Assembly: GCA_032988165.1 (NCBI GenBank)
Contig: JANTQF010000290.1
Span: 1-45,105, forward strand
Length of the DNA stretch: 45,105 bases
From: Emmonsiellopsis sp. PD_33
Lineage: Eukaryota > Ascomycota > Eurotiomycetes > Onygenales > Ajellomycetaceae
Direction of reading: 5' to 3'
The notes under the pieces are model-generated. The model saw nothing but the letters and a program-made list of their open reading frames with translations. It was not told the origin of the DNA and did not search any database. The position numbers and the translations under genes were made by a program. Positions within the stretch are counted from its first letter, which is position 1, and every line of letters starts with the position of its first letter. Positions 10,698 through 21,388 of this stretch are shown piece by piece.

Positions 10698-12619
10698 ATG
10701 TCCTACCGAATGCCTGATCGGACGGGCTCTAAGAGGAGCAGATCCCGCTCTCCCTCGTCGTGGCGTCGCCCTGAGAAGTTCCCCCGTAAAGTCGACGGCG
10801 GCAACCCGCCAACCGATCGTTCAAGAGAGCCGCGCTACAATGGCCCATCGGGGCGGCACCCACGGAGCATGAAGGAGCAGACACAACTGAACCAGCTGCA
10901 GGAAGATGAGAAAATGCGAGAATGGGTGGCGCAAGAGGATGATTTCGTTCTCAAGCAAGCAAAAAAGAAGGCAGAAATACGGGTGAAGGAAGGACGCGCC
11001 AAACCGATTGACTGGCTCACCATCACCCTCCGAGTCATAGACCCTACGAGAAACCCCCTGGATGATGAGATAGCGGATTCCGACCTCGACCTGATTGATC
11101 CAGATGGTGTCTTTGAGGGCCTGTCGCTCGATCAACTGCGTGACCTTGAGGCCGATATAGATACGTTCCTGACACTGGAAAAGAACTCTAAAAACCGGGA
11201 TTTTTGGAAGGTATGTAGTAGAATGAGGTGTATATTGGAGAGACAATACTAATACCTTGATAGACGATGAAGATAGTCTGCGGAGACCGGAGGCAAAAGT
11301 CCCAAGCATCCGCTCCGGAGGATAGAGCCATGAACTCCGTCGTCGGAGATATCAACAAACTACTTAGTCCAAAGTCCTACGAAGAGCTTGAAACCCTCGA
11401 AACCCAAATACGACGAAAGCTGAACTCCAAGGATCCTATTGACACAGATTATTGGGAACGGCTATTGAAGAGTTTAACTGTTTGGAAAGCCCGGGCGAAG
11501 CTGAAGAAGGTATATCAATCTGTAATCGACAGCCGCGTCGAAGGGCTACGGATTCAGCAAAGGGAAGAAGCAGAAGCTGTGCGGAAGAAGCTGGCGCCAC
11601 TTGCACCTATCTCGATAGCGGCTACAAAATCTAGTGACGTTTCGTCGTCCAGCATCCAGAATGCGGAAATATCACTTGACCTCGACCCCGAGCCTCTTCT
11701 GCAACTTCGGTCTCAGGACAAGGCTCTTGAAATTCTGGACGAAGAAGCGTTTCTTAACAAAGTGGTATGTTACCCGCCATTCCTAATCCTTGTTAGTTTT
11801 TTTTAAACAAAAACTAATTCTTCGATAGGCCCTCGACCGCCAAAAGATCATGAAAATGGGATTTGTGCCCTTGAGGCATCGAACCACCGAGAAGCAATCT
11901 ACTTTGGTTGCTACTCCGGCGGTGGATACTTCTATATCTGCATTTGCGTCCCGATTCGCCGCAATTCCAAATGAAGACTTTTCGCAGGCCACAAAAGCTT
12001 TGTACGAGCGAGAAGTTGCCAGAGGAGTCAGTGAAAACGAGGAGATTTTTGCAGGTGAAGAGGTTGTGAGTACGTCTTCAAAACCAACCTGGGCAAACAA
12101 GTATCGACCTCGCAAACCACGATACTTCAACCGTGTCCAGATGGGTTACGAGTGGAATAAATATAATCAGACCCATTACGATTACGATAACCCCCCGCCA
12201 AAGGTTGTACAAGGATATAAATTTAATATTTTCTATCCCGATCTTATCGATAAAACCAAGGCTCCGACCTACAAAATCGAACGAGAGAATGGAAGGAAAC
12301 GTGGCCAGTCATTCGCCCCTGCTGGAGAGGAGGACACATGCCTGATTCGTTTTATTTCGGGTCCTCCTTACGAAGACTTGGCTTTTCGGATAGTAGACAA
12401 GGAATGGGACTATAGTGCGAAGAGGGAGAGAGGATTCAAGAGCAGCTTCGACAAGGTATGATCCCTTCTTCTAAGGAATGTGGAAGAGTAAATACTAACT
12501 AACTGCAGGGTATCCTACAACTTCACTTTCAGTTCAAAAAGGTACGTTCACCGAGCTCGTACTGTAATAAACCCCCAAAACTAATCATAATTTCGTCGTA
12601 GATATATTACCGCAAATAA
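10698..12619 (+). CDS. cay1: Cactin, spliceosome-associated protein
   Basis: Five exons: 10698-11210, 11264-11764, 11829-12455, 12509-12541 and 12602-12619, giving 563 residues. All four introns (53, 64, 53 and 60 nt) are GT-AG in phase 0. The N-terminus is an RS-like segment (SRSRSPSS). A charged helical middle region (about residues 70-300) matches the cactin mid domain. The conserved C-terminal cactin domain spans about 426-563: YRPRKPRYFNRV, GYEWNKYNQTHYDYDNPPP, GYKFNIFYPDLIDK and DTCLIRF. Cactin is a nuclear spliceosome-associated protein; the fission yeast protein Cay1 affects splicing and telomeres. The last two exons are tiny (11 and 5 codons plus stop) and end in IYYRK, as expected for the family's Tyr/Arg-rich end. 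A longer frame runs upstream of 10698, but 10698 is its first ATG. Confidence 0.93.
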
Positions 12620-13989
12620 CCATTTCAGTATTTTACCCTTGACGGAGATCCACCGGCTCGGGATTCGCGTTTTACAGGTATCGCTTTTCGGAGTTCTGGA
12701 TCCCACATGGACCAACATAATCCCGTTGGACGGAAGGGGAAAATACGTGTCCGCTCGGTTGCCAGGCTTGTCCCGCCTGTTGAACGTCGAAAAGTCCTGT
12801 TTTTGTTGGTCAGGCTTCTAGCATCCACCACAACTGCCTGTCTTAATACGGGGCTGGTGGTAGCACCGGATATTTTTGGACCCACCATATAGCTTATTTC
12901 GGGCTTTTATGCCCAATCAATCGTTGCTGCCACCTCCAAGAACCCTATATCAAACTCGTATAAGCGACAGTTCTGCGGAAGTTTACGTCACATAACCTTC
13001 TTACCCTCATGTGGTTGTTAGAAACCAGGGCTTTTTACCGGCTTCATACGGAGTATTTGGATGACTGTTCCCGCGCGGACCATATTTCTGGATCCATGCT
13101 TAATTCTTGCAAGATGTTGCTATGGCTCGGTACCATCTAAGATATCCATCCCCGTGGTTAGAGCTTTCAAACGAGAGAAAAAGAAAAGAAAAAGATTTGC
13201 CAGTGATCCACAACCATTTCCAAACACGCCGACTCAACTCAGCAAATGAGGAAAGCAAAAAAAATATAAAGTGGAAGAGAAAGAGCCCAATCAAACTAAA
13301 TCGAAAGAACAACAACTTTGCCTTTCAGGGTTTTGATTGCCCTAGATCAGCGAGAAGCGATTTTTGCAAATAGTTTGCGGGAGTGGCTTCCAGATCGCCG
13401 CCCCAGCGATCAAGCCTGTCAAGCCACAAGCAGTGCATCACATAATAGCGCCAGCAATTAATGACAGGCTCCATTTCCGCACCCTCCGCAGCTATCCGCT
13501 TCAACCAGTGCGACTAGCCTAGTGAGCGAGCCCGCTTGACACCTTCCAACGCTTTCCCCCTTCCCCCAGGCTACTGTAGGACTAAATCTTGGGCATCCCT
13601 GGAAAATAATTGGTGTTTCTAAGCAGATTGGTGTACCACAGAACATACTCTAAGGCAAAGCACAATTGCAAGTGCAAAAAGATCTCAATCGTTTTATCAC
13701 AGAGGTTCTTTGTTTGTTATTTTACTGCCCGTTTTTACACGCCCTCTGCAGAGATGATTGCCCCATGAGCTGGCACATACAATTGCAGAACTAAACTATG
13801 AAATGGGCTGCCTTATCACCCATCCCGCAAAGGCGATGTTATTACCTGCGTCTCACATACCTCATTTCTAGAAAACCCCCAGCCTTTAATATCCATATAG
13901 TCACACCGTTTGGAACTCGCCGACCCCGCTGAGTTCAACCTCAACTGAGACAGATGCAACTTGAACGCATTCAGCCATTATCAAAGCAG
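12620..13989. other. Intergenic between cactin and forkhead gene
   Basis: About 1.37 kb without a recognisable gene. It must hold the cactin 3' end and the forkhead promoter and leader. An A-rich stretch (about 13160-13330) produces spurious Lys/Arg-rich short frames. No RNA gene or repeat of note was seen. Confidence 0.6.
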
Positions 13990-14109
13990 ATGAAAGAAGA
14001 TGAAAGACAGCGGTGGATATCATCCTTCCCAGGGCTCCCGAAACATGCGGACGCAGTATCCGTCTATCCCATCAGAAACTTCGCAGGTGTATGGAACACC
14101 TCCATTTGA
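13990..14109 (+). promoter_or_regulatory. Upstream ORF overlapping the forkhead start
   Basis: An ATG at 13990 opens a 39-residue frame ending in TGA at 14107-14109. It starts 10 bases before the main ATG at 14000 and overlaps the coding region in another frame. Both ATGs sit in nearly identical GATGAAAGA contexts, so ribosomes choosing the first would bypass the forkhead frame. It is relevant only if the transcript starts upstream of 13990. Confidence 0.45.
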
Positions 14110-15463
14110 GCAATCCTCACCTTTCGCCCATACCGACATTTACCCAAGCTCCTTTGACCCTTCGCCATGTTCCATCCCGAATTCAAATGTCAATGATTTG
14201 ATGATGTCTGGGTCGTACTTGACTCAAAGTGCAGAGTCGGTCCCGAGAGGGTTTCCGCCACAGGATCTGTGGACCCATGGCCTGAATGAAGCCTTTCTCT
14301 CAAACTCCTACCTTGATCGGACTGATGCGAGAAACGACATGTTGTGGGCTGGCGACGATAGCACGACAACTTTATTTCCTCAAGGGTCGTCCTTCAGTCA
14401 GGAACATTCGCCTGTTGATTTACGGGCGTTCAATTATTCTACTTCATTTTCAGAATACCAATCAATACACGGAGCAAATCTATCTCCCCCCCTCGATGAT
14501 ATGCGAATACAGCAGCGGCAACGACTTTCGTTGCCTAACTATCTAGACCCATCGATACAACGTCTAGGTTCAAACTCGCCCACTGTTTTCCCTCCATCAC
14601 CAGCACACTCCGTGGTTTCGAGCCCATCAGGAGAATCGAATCATCCACAATTCACCCCTGATCCTACGCCATATTCATCCGCTAATATTATGTCTGGCGA
14701 CGAAACCGATGGTGGGAAAGATCACGACGATTTGCCCTACGCTAAATTGATTTACCGAGCTTTAATGTCCGCCCCCGGGAAGAAAATGGTTCTCAAGGAG
14801 ATTTACGAATGGTTTGAAAAGAACACGTCCAAGGCGAGAAACGCCGACTCGAAAGGCTGGCAAAATAGTATCCGACATAATCTTTCAATGAATGCAGTAA
14901 GTCATCACATACTTTCTCCGTCTAAACCGTCGTCGGGATCTGACTCCATCACTCCACTATAGGCATTTCAAGGCATGAAAGATGACTCCTCCCCTGAAGG
15001 AGGGCCGAGGAAGGTGGCGAACGTATGGGTTCTCACTGAAGACGCTATCAGGAAGGGAGTACAGTCCACGACGAGGTACCGGAAACCTGGAATCCACAAA
15101 AAGTCGTCAAAATCGGAACATCCCGCTCCGCAGCGCCAACGATCCGGGGCCAAAGGCGGCAAAGCAGCTAAGAAAGCGGCAAAGCTAAAGCGTGAGTTGC
15201 AGGGGCCACAAAAAGGAACCGTGGACCCTGAAACTACCTTTCCTCTCTACCACCTTGGTAACAATAACAATCTTACCATCCCCAACGGCGACTATCAGCA
15301 CATATACTCTGACCAATTAATGTCAGATGGATATGGTCTGAGAAATGTGATCGGCCTTGCCGATCACCCCTCCCCCATTTACCCAGACCCGGATATGCAT
15401 GGAAGCAGACTACTCTCAGAGTCCTTATTTTCAGCAACCAATAGAGCCGGGCCAAGGATCTAA
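14000..15463 (+). CDS. Forkhead (winged-helix) transcription factor
   Basis: Two exons, 14000-14896 and 14963-15463, give 465 residues. The 66-nt intron (donor GTAAGT, acceptor CTATAG) splits the DNA-binding domain in phase 0 just after the recognition helix. The forkhead domain covers about residues 245-345: LPYAKLIYRALMSAPGKKM, then KEIYEWFEKNT, the diagnostic recognition helix WQNSIRHNLSMNAAF, then a wing ending in ANVWVLTEDAI. Before it is a Ser/Pro-rich, low-complexity region of 240 residues typical of fungal activation regions; after it is a Lys-rich stretch (KAAKKAAKLKRE) likely to be a nuclear localisation signal. It is a sequence-specific nuclear regulator, but which fungal forkhead subfamily it belongs to cannot be told by eye. 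Confidence 0.9.
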
Positions 15464-18400
15464 CGACTTCAAATGATGCTTTATTCATCCAATCAATTGG
15501 TACCATTTATCACGCCTTTTTCTTTACTCCATCCCCCCCCTTTTTTTTTCCAGCCTTCCCCGCTTCTCCAACCCCATGCACATGGCTCCAGTGTTATCTC
15601 TTTTCTTTGGCGCATGAATCATGTCTACGATTTACTAGCGTGTTCATACTAGGTTGTTTTGCCCATACTTTCCGTTCCAGAAGCGGGGTGTTGATTCATT
15701 TGCAGGTTCTGGCATGTACTTTTTTTCATTGTTCTAAAGTTTTGCATCTGTTTGGATTTGGGCAAGCCTTTGTCGTTATGATGTCTACGATTGATCTACA
15801 CGGCCTTCTGTTTCAATGCGTTTTCTGCGTGTACATTACAATAGGCGGGATGTTTTATGTTGGATTTAGTTGTGCATATCCTCGTTTCCAGCCATGCATA
15901 TGAGAAATGGCTGATGTAACGCTATTAAACAGACTTCTTGGAGCATTTTTAACTGTTTTCTGTATCACTCAAATTATCATAGGCAGGCCAGGTATACATT
16001 CACAGTTTTGATGCCGACTGGAAAGAATCCATGGCGAATTGCCTAGGTGCCGCGGCTAGAATAAATACCGCTCAAGCCACGTTTGAAGCCCGTAATTATT
16101 AAGCCTCCATCCCCTAGAGACCCTTAGTCGATCATGTAAATTAAGGTAAGACATTATTGCATATGTACCAGTAACTATTCCTTTTGGCCTAAAAAGCAAT
16201 GTTTTACATGTTTATGAAAGAAATGGATAGACCCACTTACCGTCCGACCCGATCTTTGCCTTTGAATATACTAAGTTTACGGGCCAACCCAACCCCTTAA
16301 CTCTCCTAGCAATCCGATTCTCGGGAAGCGCCTCCGCATTATGGGCTTGTCAGGACGTGCGGTTGCTTTGCCGAGATCGGCCCCTAGCGTCCACCGTTTA
16401 CATAAACAATATCGAAATCTACGCTTACCCGGGGGGAGCTAGACAATTTGCAAATAAGATGATCTTCCGGATACGATTTAGCCTTTCCGGAGTGGTGATG
16501 CTTGTGATGAACCGCCTGGTCAGCGGCAGGGTTGGATCTCTCTATCAGAACCTTGGAACTTCGTCCCATACTCTCGGATTGATGTTAACCGTCACGCTCA
16601 CACGCTGGGATATATGTATGTACTTCGATATGCACGTTCCGCTGTCTACTCCATAGAAAAACAAACGTGAGGTTGTGATCCCAAGACTCCATTGATCACT
16701 AGCTCACATCCCTGCATAAGCAAGTAGAGGATCGACCGCTATTTCGGAACGAACCGATCACCCATGGCGCGGGTAGAATAATACCAAGAAACGCAATGAC
16801 CCTTCTCCCACTCGCTTCTGGTACTTACTATTAGCATGTTCCTTGGGGGTCATGATAGTACATTATGCGCACACAGCCGCTAAGGCAGGTTTTGGGTTTT
16901 CCAGAAAATCCTACATCGACCATATGCTATCGCAACAGCTGTCATTGCCATGCTTGTATATGACTGGCAGGGTGTTCCATCCGATTGGAGGCGTTACATG
17001 CATAGAGATGTCTCAAAATTTTGACTATTGAGAAAAAAATGATACTGGTCAAATCCCTCCACGATCGATAGGATGAGAGACGTTGAACCCGGACGGCGGA
17101 CACCTCTGGAAATCGCCCATTTTCAAGCCCCGCGTCCCATTGGGTGCCATATGATTTTTTTTCAAATTAGGTAACTCTAAAGTACCTGATGGCTCAATCA
17201 TGAATTGCATTGTCTTAACCGTCGATCTGAGAAACCTCCATTTCTGCATCGTGAATTGTCATGGGCCATGGCCCATGGGGGGCAGGCCATCCCCGGTTTT
17301 ACAACCGAAAGCGCTAGACGGTTTAAACCTGGGACTGCCTGTGTGCACTGTGGATCATTCTGCAGCCACCAACCTCGCTTCCGAAGTAGGCCCGCTCCTG
17401 ACAATAGTGGTTACATTTAGGGTCCACAATTAGTTGATAGTGTGAGGAGTGCATAAACACAATCTATCGTCCATCCAGGGATCTTATGTCGTTAACGGAG
17501 ATCTTTTGGTGAGGTTTTGAGTACTCTAGGGATATCCGAATTCATCCTCTGTAGAGTGAGTCTGCTATTGGATTTCCACAGGGTTAAGAAGGTGCATAGA
17601 ATGGCAGCAGTTTCCAGGGGACCCATTGCCATTGGTCTCAGGAATAAAGTATCCGGCAGGTTTGTGTCCAGCTCTGTCAATCATGATCCAGATAGGTCTA
17701 TGAGCATGATGGAAACCCTGCTCTGTTCAACACAAGAGGTGGCATGGGAAGTGGCTTTCTTTTCTTTGGATTAGCAGGAGGGATTTCAGCAATGATTAGG
17801 CAAAATAGGCCTGGGTAGTATGAAAGCGGCATGTTACAAAGGTTTTCTCTTGCTTCAGTCGGGGGTTGGTTGGTTTATCAAGCGTGCGGTTGAGATAAGG
17901 TGAAGAAGCTCAAGCGCGGGCCCCACTTTAACGTCGGCTGGCGGCTAACTACTAGCGCGAATGGACCCCAGCCAGACGAGCTTGGATGGGGTAGATACTA
18001 GATAGATTTGTTGTGTTGCGAATAATACATCTGGTTCTTGTTAGCAGGTCTGATTTGCTTCAATCCCTCTTTGCTGCTGGTGCAGTGCCTGGATCTTTTT
18101 CTATGCCGTTTTGCCCTACATACATATAACTTCCAAGGGTCCGAAATATATATATACGTTCTCATCGGTTATTAGCATTAAGGAACCGTATATCCCCGGG
18201 TTTGCCTCCCAGTTGTCTCAGTTAAGTTTCCGTCCTGCTCTACAACACTCTACTCCAAGGAAAAACCCATATAGGTTAATAATACATAGTCTAGATTCCG
18301 TATTAGCTGCCGAACAAGGATCCCAATGGTGGATCTACTTATTCTTGTCCCTACCTGGCCAACGCACCCTCTACGCTGCGCACTGTCCCGGCGGATCCAT

Positions 18401-20252
18401 GCGAAGGGATGGCTACGATGTCTAGACCATATGAAGATAGACCCTTCGTGCGAGAATGGGTTTAGACTGGAGCATACCCTGCGTGAATCTGCTGTTCCAT
18501 TGCGTTCAGCAACGCAGACTTAAGTTTTACTATGACTTTTGGCCTGTACCCATGCCTTCAATGCTGCAAAGCATATCCTCTCACATTGGTCTGGACCCCT
18601 TCTCGACCTCTCAGAATAGCTCCCCGGGGCGTGAAAAACTTTTTTTTCGAAACTATCCTGCATGAAGAATGAAAGAATATCTTCAGGTGAATGAGGATCT
18701 GAGGCGCAGCCATTCATACATCTAGGACTGACGTGGTTATCGTATGCAACATGCCGCTATCCGAGCTGCGGGAGTATGATGGCGGGCTGCAAGGAGCTCC
18801 TGGGCAATAGGAATGCTACCATTTTGCCCCACCCTGGGCCGCATGGTCCTGGTGTTTGAATCATGTTGTTATCCTTGGCCTCATTCTTTCGCAGTTTCAT
18901 ACAGGGCGATAAAAGTACATTTAGCAGAACGTTGCATTGCCGCGCGCTTTTTATTCTTCGTTACAGTCCCTCCCCCAAGTTCAACGGTTAATGCGATTTG
19001 AGGAATGAAAACCAATATACTTATCGATAGTTTCCGCTGTATATGTCGAAAAAGCTGCTGTCGTCGAAGTACCTTGCTCGGATTACCGTCCAATCCCTCT
19101 TCCTTCATTTTCCGCTCATATTTGCATAGTTCCCAAAAATCTGCGTACATATCGTTGTATATGCCATCTCCCTCACTGCATGAGGAGGCTATGCTTTGGA
19201 GGTAGCACCACCGAAACGCAGGGAATAACCAAGGAATATGACCCCAACAAAACTGACCACTCCCCTAAACAGGGCGGTGCATTCACGCTAGCTCCCAGGC
19301 GGTATGGCCACCTATAAGGTCAGGGCGGGAGATCCACGCACTGCATAGCCTGAGGGCACGGTGCAATTCTCGGGATGGATCGAACGAGGCACCTATATTA
19401 TGGTTGACGGAATGCACCTGGCTTCGTCGTACACTCACTGGCGGTGATCCTTTGCCCTGAAGGCTGGGGCCAGTAATCAGATTACAGCTGGTAGGCCCGC
19501 CTCGCTCTAGCAGGCGTCGTCAGGGCTGCAAATAGCCGTGAGGCTGCTCGTACGACATATACCCAAGCCAGGATATGCCTAACCTCATCCACAGTCGGTG
19601 GGGAAGGCAGGTTGCACCCAACCCGTGTTATTATAACTGATATTCGTCAAAAGACACTTTCCCAGGATTGAATGAGGCTTCCCGGTAGAAAGGTATTCCG
19701 TGGTTGGGGGGGGATTGAAGGACGGGACAGATCGTTGGCCGTTTGTCCACCTCCCAACCCACCAGCCACAAGCCGGTACGTACACCTGGATAGAGGGTTG
19801 CTGCTGAGGATATGTAAGCTTTGATTAATCATGATACATGGCATTTTATTTCTAGTGAAACTGCCGTATGTTTTACCGGCAGGGAAATACCAGGTGCAAT
19901 GAGTGTTTGGGTTGGTTAAACCACCACAGAGAGGAAACATATGATCCGGGTGGGAGAATGATTTGAAATAATGTAGGGAAATGGCGTTAAATTCATTTTC
20001 AATTGTATTTGGGATGAATTGAAAAATTGTTGGCCTTATATCAAGGAAAGCCTTGGGGGCATTCCCGAACCAAGCAAAGCCCAATGCATCGTGGACTGGA
20101 ATATCATCATATCACCGGCGCAAAGGAAAAAAATATATGATGCAATGCCCTGACTGACGTTTCCGTATGTCGTTGTTTTTCCGCCATCTGCGTCCCACAG
20201 AACTCCGAAACAATTGAACAACTTCCGCTCCAAACCCCCCATCTTCACCAGA
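15464..20252. other. 4.8 kb gene-poor region
   Basis: No frame here resembles a protein family, and none forms a multi-exon model I can support. The proximal part (15464-15950) is T-rich and fits a forkhead 3' UTR, with a C8/T9 run at about 15531-15550. An 18-base perfect palindrome lies at 17260-17277. The rest looks like unique intergenic DNA without obvious transposon ends, tRNA boxes or tandem arrays. Confidence 0.55.
17260..17277. repeat. 18-bp perfect palindrome CATGGGCCATGGCCCATG
   Basis: The 18 bases equal their own reverse complement, centred on an NcoI-type CCATGG. It lies within the gene-poor region. It may be a dimeric protein-binding site or simply chance; no neighbouring gene start supports a promoter role. 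Confidence 0.6.
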
Positions 20253-20964
20253 TTAACGCTTCTTCGCGGAAGCAGCAGCCTTCTCCTGCGACTCCTTCAG
20301 CACCTTCTTGACGATCTTCTGCTCCTCGATGAGGAAGGCCCGGACAATACGGTCCTTGACACATCCGGCGCAGCGGGAGCCACCGTAGGCACGGGACACG
20401 GACTTCTTGGGGCGGGAGATCTGGGCGTATTCACGGGGGCGGAGGGCGGGAACCTAAGGCGGCAAAAAGGAACGTGTTAGTTGACCCGATAGAATTTGCG
20501 GTATTCCCTGCGATGTCGTATATCTAATATCCAATATTGAATATTTGTCCCATTTTCTTCGAAATAGTATCCTAAATTCCTCCTCCCATGCCTCGCGGGA
20601 ACGTGTGATATGTGCAATAAACGGCTAGGTGCGACTCACGCCTGGGAGTTTGATACCGCAGTCACCACATTTTGGGGCGGTTCCCTTCTTCTTGATGTGA
20701 AGGTATCTGAGGTTTCCGCCGGGGGTCTTGACGATGCGGACCTTGTTCGACCGCGTGTTGTACCTGATGCACTCAAATTGTCAGAACCACCATATATCCA
20801 AAATTTTACGTATCGTAGCGATTTGTTCGGGGGTCGTGGCGAGGGAGAGTGTTAACGTACGGGTTCCGTCGTCGCTGGTGGGAGAAACAAGTTAGCAACA
20901 TCGCAATCACCCGTTAGAATTGTCCATAGATCCCACTCACGTATTGAAGTCTGGTGTTGGCCAT
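20253..20964 (-). CDS. RPL34: 60S ribosomal protein L34
   Basis: Four exons on the minus strand: 20964-20941, 20874-20861, 20763-20640 and 20453-20253, giving 120 residues, the usual length for eL34. The introns are 66, 97 and 186 nt with GTGAGT, GTACGT and GTGAGT donors and CAG/CAG/TAG acceptors. The product begins MANTRLQYRRRNPYNTRSNK and contains the two Cys pairs CGDC and CAGC that bind zinc in eL34, then a Lys/Ala-rich helix ending in SAKKR. It is a component of the large ribosomal subunit. The second exon is only 14 nt and encodes RRRN plus two bases of Pro. The gene is divergent from PRP8, with 424 bp between the start codons. Confidence 0.95.
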
Positions 20965-21321
20965 TGTGAATGTCCTCGAAGCTCTGCTGTCGTGAAGCTC
21001 TGGTTCGGGGAGATGGCGTCGTCGTCGTCGGTTGTCTGATATTTCGACTTGCGATTCGATTTTGTGTGGGTTGCATGCAAATTCGGGAAACGCGCTAAAA
21101 ATTTGGCGAGTCTGCACTAACCCGCATCCGGCCTAGCACATATCTCACTTCAGCGCCACCAGCACGAATCTTCAACGCGAGCTTTGCTTCAGTTGTTGAC
21201 AGGACAACGACCTCACCCTGACAAGAGAGTCCTTAGTGCTCTTCTCTGTCGCGTTGGACCTTTGTCACCTCTTATTTGCTTTTGTATCATTGCCTTTTTG
21301 TCGGAGATATTTGGCCAATCG
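20965..21321. promoter_or_regulatory. Divergent promoter region RPL34/PRP8
   Basis: This is the main part of the 424-bp interval between the outward-facing start codons of RPL34 and PRP8, so it must contain both promoters and leaders. It contains a GTCGTCGTCGTCGG-like run near 21015-21030. No canonical TATA box was identified. Confidence 0.5.
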
Positions 21322-21375
21322 ATGGTGAAATCCGACGTGTCGCTCGTTTTCACCAGAGTTGTCCTCCTTGACTAG
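21322..21375 (+). promoter_or_regulatory. Upstream ORF of 17 codons before PRP8
   Basis: ATG at 21322 opens a 17-residue frame ending at TAG 21373-21375, thirteen bases before the PRP8 ATG at 21389. If transcribed it could reduce PRP8 initiation. The transcript start is unknown. Confidence 0.4.
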
Positions 21376-21388
21376 GGGCGAGCCCATC

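Noticed and set aside
3204..12619. A telomere or genome-stability gene cluster (RTC1, NEJ1, cactin/cay1 side by side)
   Set aside because: RTC1 is named from a yeast telomere-capping screen, but its established role is in the SEA complex; cactin is a splicing protein. Adjacent names are not evidence of a shared pathway.
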